DNA of 64,000 bases, taken from contig NZ_LMMP01000003.1 in the NCBI RefSeq assembly GCF_001422815.1, positions 317,612 to 381,611 on the forward strand. Reading direction: 5' to 3'. Every line of letters starts with the position of its first letter. The stretch's first letter is position 1. The position numbers and the translations under genes are program-made. Positions 9,411-17,172 of the stretch are shown piece by piece. This stretch comes from Methylobacterium sp. Leaf91. GTDB lineage: Bacteria; Pseudomonadota; Alphaproteobacteria; Rhizobiales; Beijerinckiaceae. Below the pieces are notes generated by a model. The model worked only from the letters and a program-made list of their open reading frames with translations, ran no database searches and had not been told where the DNA came from.

Positions 9411-9842
9411 TTATCCGAACAGGTCGACCGTCCTGAAACCGTTCGCTTCCAGTCGTTCGGCCAGGACGCGGCGGTGGCATCGCTCCGGGTCGCGCTCGAA
9501 GCAGAGGAGGCAGGTCGGCGCCCGCGAGGCGACCTCGCACAGGGCGGCGAGGGCGAGCCCGCCATCGGCGGTGTCGAGCACCTCTTCGCAGTAGATCCGG
9601 CGCATCAGCGCGGCATCATGGGCCCTCGCAGCCTCTCTCCCGGCCTTCGGCGTGCCGAGTTCCCGCGCATGCGCATAGGTGAGGCCCGCCTCTTCCAGGC
9701 TCGTCTTCAGCGCGTTCTTCGAGAAGCCCCGCTTGCGCGAATTGGCCACCGCGCGAACGTCGGCCAGCGTCGCGACGCCGGCATCCTTCAAAGTCGCCAC
9801 GAAACGCTCGGAATCCAGCCCTTCGTAACCGATGGTGAACAA
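9411..9842 (-). CDS. DUF488 family protein
   Basis: 143-residue cytoplasmic protein of the DUF488 family. Diagnostic motifs are FTIGYEG at the start, DVRAVANSRKRGFSKNAL in the middle and CLLCFERDPERCHRRVLAE near the end, the last carrying two Cys and one His that are conserved family-wide. Biochemical role is not established. It starts 257 bases upstream of the divergent lysozyme gene and ends 78 bases before the LuxR start. Confidence 0.88.
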   Translation of the reverse strand: MFTIGYEGLDSERFVATLKDAGVATLADVRAVANSRKRGFSKNALKTSLEEAGLTYAHARELGTPKAGREAARAHDAALMRRIYCEEVLDTADGGLALAALCEVASRAPTCLLCFERDPERCHRRVLAERLEANGFRTVDLFG

Positions 9843-10099
9843 AACCTTGTCCAGACTCCCCTCCCCTCGAAATGCCTGATCGGCTCGGGACTTAGCATCC
9901 GCGACCGGCCTGCGGCGAAAGCGCCTGAATCCACCCTATGTGGTTCGTCCGCAACGAGTTCCGGAATTCCGCCGCATTGCCGTCAAAGCTCTGTTAACCG
10001 CACGGGGCCATCCCTTACCCATGAGTGTAGCGCGTGAGAACGGTGGACCGGGCATCAATGTCGCTTGAGAACGGGATCGCCCCGACAGACTTGGCCGTG

Positions 10100-10927
10100 A
10101 TGCCACGCAACGCCGCGATGCGCTGGGCCAAACGCTCGCTGACCGCCGCACTGCTCGCGACGCTCGCGGCCTGCGCCGGCAACCAGAGCGATTTCTATCC
10201 CACAAAGGGTGACGTGAAGCCCCATCCGGGGGTCGCGCGTGCCAAGCAGCACCCGATCCAGGGCATCGACATCTCGAAATGGCAGGGGCCGATCGACTGG
10301 GCCTCGGTGCGCGGAGCCGGCACGCAGTTCGCCTTCATCAAGGCGACGGAGGGCGGCGACCACGTGGACGAACGCTTCCGCGCCAATTGGGAGGGAGCCG
10401 CCAAGGCCGGCGTGCCGCGCGGAGCCTACCATTTCGTGTTCTGGTGCCGCTCGGCCCAGGATCAGGTGGAGTGGTTCAAGAAGAACGTCCCCAACGATCC
10501 CACCGCCCTGCCCCCCGTCCTCGACGTGGAATGGAACGGCCATTCGCAGCTCTGCCCGAAGAAGCTGCCGAAGGCCCAGGCGCTGGCGATGATGCGCTAC
10601 ATGCTCGACGAGATGGAGCGCTACACCGGCAAGCGGCCGATCATCTATACCGACATCACCTTCCATAAGGACGTGCTCGAGGACGAGTTGCTCGACTATC
10701 CGCACTGGGTTCGCTCCACGGCGGCCGAGCCCGAGCAGCGCTTCGCCAAGCGGAAGTGGATGCTGTGGCAGTTCACCTCCACGGGCCGGGTTCCCGGCGT
10801 GCGCGGTGACGTGGACCGGAACGCGTTCTACGGCACCACCGCGGAATGGGCCTCCTTCCTGGCTACGGATTGCGATCCGCGCGAACACAACCGACTCTCC
10901 GGGCAGGGTCTCTGCAACGGGAAGTAG
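10100..10927 (+). CDS. GH25 lysozyme-like lipoprotein
   Basis: Glycoside hydrolase family 25 (Chalaropsis-type muramidase) expected to cleave the peptidoglycan glycan chain. The start at 10100 leads into a lipoprotein signal with lipobox LAAC about residue 25, so it is likely anchored in the membrane facing the periplasm. Catalytic landmarks are GIDISKWQG (first Asp), FIKATEG, GAYHF and the acidic pair in PVLDVEWNG, followed by YTDITFHKDVL and WQFTSTGRVPG, which closes the barrel. In-frame starts at 10034 and 10115 are possible. No endolysin partner genes (holin, spanin) are near, so this is a chromosomal cell-wall enzyme, not a phage gene. Confidence 0.9.
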   Translation: MPRNAAMRWAKRSLTAALLATLAACAGNQSDFYPTKGDVKPHPGVARAKQHPIQGIDISKWQGPIDWASVRGAGTQFAFIKATEGGDHVDERFRANWEGAAKAGVPRGAYHFVFWCRSAQDQVEWFKKNVPNDPTALPPVLDVEWNGHSQLCPKKLPKAQALAMMRYMLDEMERYTGKRPIIYTDITFHKDVLEDELLDYPHWVRSTAAEPEQRFAKRKWMLWQFTSTGRVPGVRGDVDRNAFYGTTAEWASFLATDCDPREHNRLSGQGLCNGK

Positions 10928-10969
10928 GCGAAGAACCGGGAAGTCGGGGGACGTGCCACTGAGCGCCGC

Positions 10970-11650
10970 CTAGGGAGCGGCGCTCATCACGCTGGTGAGG
11001 ACGGTGCCGTAATGGCAGGCCGTGGCGGCGAGGACGAAGGCGTGCCAGATCGCGTTCTGGTACGGCAGGCTGCGCCAGACGTGGAAGATGACGCCGGCCG
11101 AGTAGAGCACGCCGCCGATCGCCAGAAGCCAGAGCGCCTCGGGGTTCAGTGCGCCGATCACCGATTCGTAGGTGGCGACGCCGCTCCATCCGAGGAGCAG
11201 GTAGAGGCCGATGGCGGCCCGGTCGAAACGGCCGGGCATGAGAAGCTTCAGGGCGATGCCGATTCCCGCCAGCACCCAGATGAAGGCGAGCAGCATCCAG
11301 GCCGTCGATCCGCGCCCGACCAGGGCGACGAGAGGCGTGTAGGTGCCCGCGATCATCAGGTAGATGAGGGCGTGATCGGCTCGGCGCAGGATCCACTTGC
11401 GGCGCCCTACGGGCCACATGTTGTAGGTGGCCGACACACCGAGCATCGACACCAGGGCGGCGGCATAGACCGCGACGGCCGCTCGCTCGGTCCAATCCAG
11501 CGGAGCCATCGCCGCCAGAATGACGATGGCGATCGAGCCCGCCACACCGAACGCGATGCCGGCGATATGCACGGCGGCATCTGCCATCAGCTCCCGGCGG
11601 GTGTAGTTCCAGGTCAGTCCGATGGGTCTACCGTCCTCAGCCAGGAACAT
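10970..11650 (-). CDS. hemolysin III / YqfA-like PAQR membrane protein
   Basis: Seven-TM protein, 226 residues, of the bacterial hemolysin III family related to progestin/adipoQ receptors. Family signatures are SATYNMWP, RADHALIYLMIAGTYTP and the last helix IWHAFVLAATACHY, which carry the His residues and the acidic residue forming the metal-like site. Activity in free-living bacteria is uncertain. Convergent with the lysozyme gene (42 bases apart). Confidence 0.88.
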   Translation of the reverse strand: MFLAEDGRPIGLTWNYTRRELMADAAVHIAGIAFGVAGSIAIVILAAMAPLDWTERAAVAVYAAALVSMLGVSATYNMWPVGRRKWILRRADHALIYLMIAGTYTPLVALVGRGSTAWMLLAFIWVLAGIGIALKLLMPGRFDRAAIGLYLLLGWSGVATYESVIGALNPEALWLLAIGGVLYSAGVIFHVWRSLPYQNAIWHAFVLAATACHYGTVLTSVMSAAP

Positions 11651-11786
11651 CGCTGACTCCGAACTTTCCTAACCTAAGCTTAAGCGCCGAAGGGCCGGAC
11701 TCGTTCCCTGTTCGAACTGCGTAGGCGGCGAGCATCGTGAACCGCCGCCTACCTGATTCCCGCATATTTTCCCACTGGGAGGATTC

Positions 11787-11975
11787 CTAGAAGGAGAAGG
11801 TCGTGAAGCGGCTCGCGAGGACGACGGCCCAGGCCGCTCCGAGAAGTCCCGTGAGGCCGACGACGACCTTCCGGGTCCGCGCGTGGCGCGTCCCCTCCAC
11901 GTCGGCACCTTCGCGTACCGTCTGGTCGCGCTCAACGAGTACCTGCTCTTCCGACACGAGGCGTTGGTCGTGCAT
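11787..11975 (-). CDS. small single-TM hypothetical protein
   Basis: 62-residue protein with a charged N-terminus (DQRLVSEEQVLVERDQTVRE, likely helical) and one C-terminal hydrophobic helix (VVVGLTGLLGAAWAVVLA) ending in a short tail, so it should be tail-anchored with the N-terminus in the cytoplasm. I prefer the ATG at 11975, with GAAAGG upstream; a GTG/ATG start near 12041 would add 22 Arg-rich residues. I do not recognise a family. It is isolated between hemolysin-III and heme A synthase genes. Confidence 0.5.
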   Translation of the reverse strand: MHDQRLVSEEQVLVERDQTVREGADVEGTRHARTRKVVVGLTGLLGAAWAVVLASRFTTFSF

Positions 11976-12311
11976 GCTGGACGGCCTTTCGGTTGTGGCG
12001 TGACGCTGCCGGGCCCCGCTCTCACGGCGCCATCGACACATCGGCTAACGGCACAACCCCAAGCTTAGTTTCGCTGCAACGCAACAAAAAATGGCCGAGG
12101 GGGACGCTCGCCGATGGTGGCTGGCAGGGTGCAAGCATCCGGCCAATCCGCCTTTTCCTATCCTGCATCGCGGTGAAACGGTCTGTGCGATGCAGCAGCC
12201 TTCGCTCTGCAAACGTCCGGAAACAGGGTCGGGTCAGGTCCCCATCGTTCGCGAGTGAGAGGCCGGCGCGCCGAGCCGTCCGGCCTCCGCTACGACGCGT
12301 TCCGCGAGGGC

Positions 12312-13439
12312 CTAAGCGCCTCGGCCCGTCATGCCCTCGAAGCCGAAGGCGGTGGTCGCGCCGGCGGGAGATGCCAGGGTGCGCCGGGTTGCGCCGCGGC
12401 TCAGCCGTGCATGCACCGTCGCCATCATCAGGACCGCCATGGCGAAGACCTGATGGGCGAGGCCCGCCCAGAGCGGCACCGCCAGCAGGAGAGTGACGAT
12501 GCCCAGTCCCGCCTGTGCCGCGGTCAGGCCCGCGATGCCGATGGCGCGGCGGGCCGTGCCACTCCCGGGAAGCCGCCTGCTTGCATCGACGGCATGGAAC
12601 AGCGCTGCCGCCAGAAGGAGATAGGCCATCAGGCGGTGGTTGAACTGAACCAGGGTGACGTTGTCGACGAAGTTCTCGATCCACGGGCTGACGGCGAACA
12701 GTTCGGAGGCATTCGGCACCAGAACGCCGTCCATGTCGGGCCAGGTATTGTGCACGAGCCCGGCCTTCGACCCGGCGACGAGACCGCCGAGGCCGATCTG
12801 GACCAGGACGAGGACCGGCAGCAGGGCTGCAATGATCCTCAGGCGACCCGGTGCCGGCTCCGACGGGCCGGACCGCAACCCGGCCGCCAGCCAGACGAGG
12901 CCGGCCAGGATCAGGCTCGCGGTGGTCAGGTGCAGGGCGAGCTTCAGGGGCGCCACCGCCGTCATCCCCGGCTGGAGACCGGAGGCGACCATGATCCAGC
13001 CGATGGCGCCCTGAAGACCGCCGAGGGCGCCAAGGGCGAGGAGCCCGTATCCGAGGCGCCGGTCGACGAGGCCGCGCCACCAGAACACCAGGAGGGGGAG
13101 GAAGAAGGCGAGCCCGAGGATGCGCCCGAGCAGGCGGTGGCCCCATTCCCAGGCATAGATGACCTTGAAGTCCGACAACCCCATGCCCTGGTTGAGGATA
13201 CGGTATTGCGGCGTGTCCTTGTACTTGTCGAACTCGGCCGCCCAGGCCTGTTCGGAGACCGGGGGGACCACGCCCGTCACCGGCCGCCATTCGGTGATCG
13301 ACAAGCCCGATCCGGTCAGGCGGGTGGCGCCGCCGACGGCGACCATGGCCACGACGAGGATCGCCAGGGTGTAGAGCCAAACGCGGACCGGGTTCGTGGA
13401 ACGGACCGGTGCGGTCGAGGTGGTTTCGCGTGTAGGCAT
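12312..13439 (-). CDS. ctaA: heme A synthase, COX15/CtaA type
   Basis: Inner-membrane enzyme converting heme O to heme A for aa3-type cytochrome oxidase. About 375 residues with eight predicted helices. Type-2 (COX15-like) signatures are visible: GGATRLTGSGLSITEW, GMGLSDFKVIYAWEWGHRLLGR with a heme-binding His, LHLTTASLILAG, VQFNHRLMAYLLL and HQVFAMAVLMMATVH near the end. I chose the ATG at 13439; the frame remains open to 13652 but that stretch is Pro/Arg-rich and overlaps the upstream region of the divergent DUF2842 gene. No other cytochrome oxidase genes are in the window. Confidence 0.9.
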   Translation of the reverse strand: MPTRETTSTAPVRSTNPVRVWLYTLAILVVAMVAVGGATRLTGSGLSITEWRPVTGVVPPVSEQAWAAEFDKYKDTPQYRILNQGMGLSDFKVIYAWEWGHRLLGRILGLAFFLPLLVFWWRGLVDRRLGYGLLALGALGGLQGAIGWIMVASGLQPGMTAVAPLKLALHLTTASLILAGLVWLAAGLRSGPSEPAPGRLRIIAALLPVLVLVQIGLGGLVAGSKAGLVHNTWPDMDGVLVPNASELFAVSPWIENFVDNVTLVQFNHRLMAYLLLAAALFHAVDASRRLPGSGTARRAIGIAGLTAAQAGLGIVTLLLAVPLWAGLAHQVFAMAVLMMATVHARLSRGATRRTLASPAGATTAFGFEGMTGRGA

Positions 13440-13699
13440 CGCGGTAGGGGCTCGCGTGGTGTCGGGATCGGCGCGGGTATCCCGTGCCTGCGCCCCTGCG
13501 TTACGCATGCGCGGCCACGGGGGCAACGGCGCCGAGGGCCGCAGAGGGCTTGGGCCGCAGAAGGCTTGGATGCGGCGCGAGCGGCAATTGCCTTGCCGGG
13601 GCGGTCGGCCTAACCCCGGCGGACCGATTGCACGACAGTCGATGGACGTCACCGCCGGACTTCCCTGCCGGGGAGAAGGCCCATGCCAGGAGAGCGCCC

Positions 13700-13918
13700 A
13701 TGCGCCGCCGCACCCGCACGCTGCTCGGCACGATCGGCATGCTCACCTTCGTGGCGCTCTATGCGCCCCTCGCCATGGCGCTGGCCGACAGCCGCATCTC
13801 GCAGACGCCTCCGGCCGTGCAGGCCATCCTCTACGCCTTCCTCGGCATCGCCTGGATCTTCCCCCTGATGCCGCTGATCCGCTGGATGGAGCGAAAGGAT
13901 GTCGATGGCGGGCGCTGA
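13700..13918 (+). CDS. DUF2842 small membrane protein
   Basis: 72-residue protein with two predicted TM helices (LLGTIGMLTFVALYAPLAMA and VQAILYAFLGIAWIFPLMPL) separated by a short loop, ending in the positively charged WMERKD tail. This matches DUF2842, a family of alphaproteobacterial membrane proteins without known function. The ATG at 13700 has an AGGAG ribosome site 8 bases upstream. Divergent from the heme A synthase gene. Confidence 0.82.
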   Translation: MRRRTRTLLGTIGMLTFVALYAPLAMALADSRISQTPPAVQAILYAFLGIAWIFPLMPLIRWMERKDVDGGR

Positions 13919-13934
13919 ACCCTAAGCAGGTTTA

Positions 13935-13957
13935 GCAAAAGTGGTCACCGGTTTTGC
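13935..13957. repeat. short extragenic near-palindrome
   Basis: A 23-base imperfect palindrome with arms GCAAAA/TTTTGC around a GGT-C-ACC centre lies 17 bases after the DUF2842 stop codon. It has the look of a dispersed extragenic palindrome; only one copy was noticed in this window. It is followed by an AT-rich run but lacks a terminator-like T-tract. Confidence 0.45.
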
Positions 13958-14125
13958 GTCCTTAAAAATGTGACACTTCAATGACTTAAGCGAGGTGAAG
14001 CGTTGGCTTGCCAACGCGAGCCCGCTGAGGATTTCCCCCGACGCCGGGATTTCGCCGCACTCGACAGCCACAGGCTTGGGCAAGCTTCGACGTTTCGTCA
14101 GATCCAGGCCAAGATCCTCCGCCCC

Positions 14126-14545
14126 ATGAACCGATTCCTCGCGTCTTTCCTGCTCGTAGGCTTCGGCTGCGCCGCTCTTCCGGCTCTCGGCACGCCAGCC
14201 TCGGCACAGAATGCGCCCCGCTCGATGGCGGAATGCGAGCGCCTCAAGAACGACCTCGCCTACAATCAGTGCCTCGCGATGTTCGGGCCGGCCGCCAAGA
14301 ATGTCGGCGGCGGGGGCGGGGGCAGCGACGGTGGATCGGCCTCCTCGTCCGTCGCGACGGCGCTCGCCGCCGTCCCGCCGGTCAGCACCGAATCGCTCCC
14401 CATGGCCGACGAGCCGGCACAGGAGACCCGAAAGGGCCAGCGCGGCAGGCGCGGACGCTACACCCGCCAGGGCCGCCAGAGCGCCAGCTTCACCATCGGG
14501 GGAAGCGAGAGCCGCTCGTCCTATCGCCGCCGCCGCCGGCATTGA
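14126..14545 (+). CDS. secreted Gly- and Arg-rich hypothetical protein
   Basis: 139-residue exported protein. Starting at the ATG at 14126 it has a signal peptide (FLASFLLVGFGCAALPALG, cleavage near ASA), then a short segment with two Cys (MAECERLKNDLAYNQCLAMFG), a Gly/Ser linker and a very basic C-terminus rich in Arg ending RRRRRH. The Cys-containing segment resembles a small helical hairpin. No family recognised. It ends 46 bases before the convergent deacetylase gene. Confidence 0.6.
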   Translation: MNRFLASFLLVGFGCAALPALGTPASAQNAPRSMAECERLKNDLAYNQCLAMFGPAAKNVGGGGGGSDGGSASSSVATALAAVPPVSTESLPMADEPAQETRKGQRGRRGRYTRQGRQSASFTIGGSESRSSYRRRRRH

Positions 14546-14590
14546 CCGGTACCGCGCGGGACTGACCCGACCGGGCTCAGTCGATCGGTC

Positions 14591-15664
14591 TTACTCGACA
14601 TTGAGCCGCCGCCCGCGATTCCAGGCGATGAACGGGACACCCGACAGCAGCGCGGAGAGCGCCGCCCTCGACTGATGCAACCCGTTCACCGAGACCCTCG
14701 GCAGGGCGTGGAGATGGTCGGCATGGCCGGGGAAGAGATGGCCGGGGCGGGTCGTCACGGCCATGTCGAAACCGGTCTCGCGGGCGATTGCGAATTCCCG
14801 CATCCCGGCCGAGGTCGGATCGCCGACCGGATAGGACAGATGCCTGACCGGACGGCCGATCTCCCGCTCGATCCGTCCCCTGCCCTCCCCGATCTCCCGG
14901 CGGACCCGTGCCTCGCCGTGCTTCGCCAGCATCGGATGGGTGATGGTATGGGCCCCGATGGTCAGAAGCGGATCGGATGCGAGGCCGCGCAGCTCCTCCC
15001 ATGACAGGCAGAGCTCCTCCGCCATACGCCCGACCCCGATGCCGGCCTCGTCGCAGAGAACGGCGATGGTGGCGAGCAGGCGCTCCTCCGATCCTGCGCG
15101 CAGGCGGCGGTAGAGCGCGGCGAAGGCCGCCATCTTCTCCTCCGCCGTGGCGGCGGGCAGATCGAGGGCTGGCGCCTCGTCGGCAGGAACCCGCACCCGG
15201 TCGAGACGGCCGATCGCCCGTTCGAGTTCGATCCACCACAGGCGCCCCCTCCCCTCGGCGAAGTCACTCGTGACGAAGAGCGTCCAGGGAACGCGATGCC
15301 GTCTCAGGAGGGGAACGGCGTACCGGGCGTTGTCGCGATAGCCGTCGTCGAAGGTCAGGACGACGAAGGGCCTGTCCCCGGCGGGCCGGACGAGCTTCTC
15401 GGCCACGGAATCGAGGCCGATCACGTCGAACCCCTGCGAGACCAGCGTGCCCAGCACCGCGTCGAGGAAATCCGGCGTGATCGAGAGCAGGCCGTTGGGG
15501 GCGTAAGTCCCCTTGGGGGCCGGATCGACATGATGGAAGGTGAGGATCAGACCGCGCCCTTGCGCGACGCGCTTCAGCCAACGGTCGGCCCCGGAAGCCA
15601 CGATGGCGCGAAACCCCGCATCGAACAGGCGGTGACGAAACTCGGCCGAGGGCATGGACGTCAC
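14591..15664 (-). CDS. polysaccharide deacetylase (NodB domain, CE4)
   Basis: 357-residue protein with a carbohydrate esterase 4 domain expected to remove N- or O-acetyl groups from a polysaccharide or lipid-linked sugar. Motifs present are ILTFHHVDP, the metal/catalytic motif VLTFDDGYRDNARYAVPLL (TFDDG), and IGAHTITHPMLAKH (HxxxH metal ligands). There is no signal peptide, so it may act on the cytoplasmic side of the membrane on a nucleotide- or lipid-linked intermediate. It lies back-to-back with the acetyltransferase gene, which together suggests decoration of the exopolysaccharide made by the genes to the right. Confidence 0.88.
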   Translation of the reverse strand: MTSMPSAEFRHRLFDAGFRAIVASGADRWLKRVAQGRGLILTFHHVDPAPKGTYAPNGLLSITPDFLDAVLGTLVSQGFDVIGLDSVAEKLVRPAGDRPFVVLTFDDGYRDNARYAVPLLRRHRVPWTLFVTSDFAEGRGRLWWIELERAIGRLDRVRVPADEAPALDLPAATAEEKMAAFAALYRRLRAGSEERLLATIAVLCDEAGIGVGRMAEELCLSWEELRGLASDPLLTIGAHTITHPMLAKHGEARVRREIGEGRGRIEREIGRPVRHLSYPVGDPTSAGMREFAIARETGFDMAVTTRPGHLFPGHADHLHALPRVSVNGLHQSRAALSALLSGVPFIAWNRGRRLNVE

Positions 15665-15811
15665 CGGAGCGGAGGCGTGGCGGGGATGACTTTTCGATCC
15701 TGAACCCGCAAGGTTTCGTTACCCACATCGCACAATGATGGCTTGCCGTTTCCCATCGTCACCAGCGCTTAAGAAGCCGGAGCGCTAGGTGCCGATGATG
15801 GGGAGGCGGTG

Positions 15812-17077
15812 ATGAGGGTCCTTGTTCACGATCTCACCGGAGTCGGCATGATGCAGGAGCGCGTCCGCGGGCGGCTTGTTCCGGAGGTGTTTCGCGATCT
15901 GGCGAGCGTCGAGGCTCTGTGGCGGAGCGTCGAGAGCGATCCCGCCGCGCTGTCGACTCCCTATCAGCGATTCGACTGGGTCTCGGCCTTCGTCTCGGCG
16001 AAGCTCGGCTGCACCCCGGAGGAACAGGACGCCTCCCTACGGGTCATCGTGCTGCGCGATCCCGGCGGACGGCCCCGCGTGATCCTGCCGCTCCAGGTCG
16101 CGCGCGAACGCGGGGTCCGCGTGGCGCGGGTGATCGGCTGCAAGCACGCGAACTATCACATGCCGATGTTCGCCTCCCGCGAGGCCGCGTCCATGCGCGC
16201 CGAGGATCTCGTCGAGCTCCTGCGCCGGGTCGGGCGCGAGGCCGGTATCGACGTCTATCTCCTCGGGCATCAGCCGCGCTTCTGGGACGGCGCGGCCAAT
16301 CCCTTGAGCCTCCACGCCGCGCCGGCCGTCAGCGACGCCTATGGCCTGATCCTCGGCCCCGACGCGGAGACCACCGCCAAGCGCGTCTTCAGCGCCGACG
16401 CGCGCAAGAAGATGCGCTCGAAGGAGAAGAAGCTGATCGAGGCCTTCGGCCCGGTGGAGTACCGCGTAGCCTCGAACGCCGAGGAGGTGAGGACGTACCT
16501 CTCCGCCTTTTTCGCCCAGAAGGCTTCGCGCTTCGCCGCCATGAACATCGCCGACCCCTATGCCGACGAGGGGATACGCCGCTTCATCGCCACCGGCGCC
16601 TGCCGACAGGACGATCCGAACGAGGTTCGGGGCGCGGCGATCGAGGTCGCCGCCCTGGTGGCGTGCAACACCGGGCAGGTCTTCGCGACCTTCGCCGGTG
16701 CGGTGAGCGAGACGCGCTACAGCGGCATGATGACCTCCTTCGACCAGACACCCACGGTGGGGCGGTCGAGTCCCGGTGACATCCTGCTGCACCACCTCAT
16801 CCGCGATCAGACCGAACGGGGCCGCCGCAGCTTCGATCTCGGAGTCGGGGAGGCTCGCTACAAGGCCAATATCTGCGACGAGACGATCCAGCTCGGTGAA
16901 GTGACCATCGCCGTCACCCTGCGCGGCCATCTCTTCGCCATTCCAGCCATGGCCGCCACCCGGCTCAAGCGCCGGATCAAGCGCAGCCAGCGCCTGGCGC
17001 GTCTGGCGAAGGCGGTTCGGAAGGCGCTCCACCGCCCGGCTCGCCACGGCAGCGCCGCCGGCGAGGCGAATCCTTAA
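15812..17077 (+). CDS. CelD/BcsL-like GNAT acetyltransferase
   Basis: 421-residue cytoplasmic protein of the BcsL/CelD group (GNAT fold) found in polysaccharide clusters. The second half carries the conserved late motif RSFDLGVGEARYKANICDE preceded by GDILLHHLIRDQ, which form the acyl-CoA-binding half of the GNAT fold. The ATG at 15812 follows GGGAGG; a GTG three bases earlier is also possible. It presumably adds an acyl group to a sugar or to a peptide-like donor during exopolysaccharide assembly. Its end is 95 bases from the convergent Wzc-like gene. Confidence 0.8.
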   Translation: MRVLVHDLTGVGMMQERVRGRLVPEVFRDLASVEALWRSVESDPAALSTPYQRFDWVSAFVSAKLGCTPEEQDASLRVIVLRDPGGRPRVILPLQVARERGVRVARVIGCKHANYHMPMFASREAASMRAEDLVELLRRVGREAGIDVYLLGHQPRFWDGAANPLSLHAAPAVSDAYGLILGPDAETTAKRVFSADARKKMRSKEKKLIEAFGPVEYRVASNAEEVRTYLSAFFAQKASRFAAMNIADPYADEGIRRFIATGACRQDDPNEVRGAAIEVAALVACNTGQVFATFAGAVSETRYSGMMTSFDQTPTVGRSSPGDILLHHLIRDQTERGRRSFDLGVGEARYKANICDETIQLGEVTIAVTLRGHLFAIPAMAATRLKRRIKRSQRLARLAKAVRKALHRPARHGSAAGEANP

Positions 17078-17172
17078 GGGCATCGCCCGGGAACCCGGAC
17101 GCGGCATCGGCGCTGGTCATCCGGGCCGAACCTGCGACCGCGCGGCAGCAGCCCATCCGCAAGATGTCGGTC

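Noticed and set aside
10100..10927. Phage lysin
   Set aside because: It has a lipoprotein signal and no phage structural, holin or integrase genes are near.
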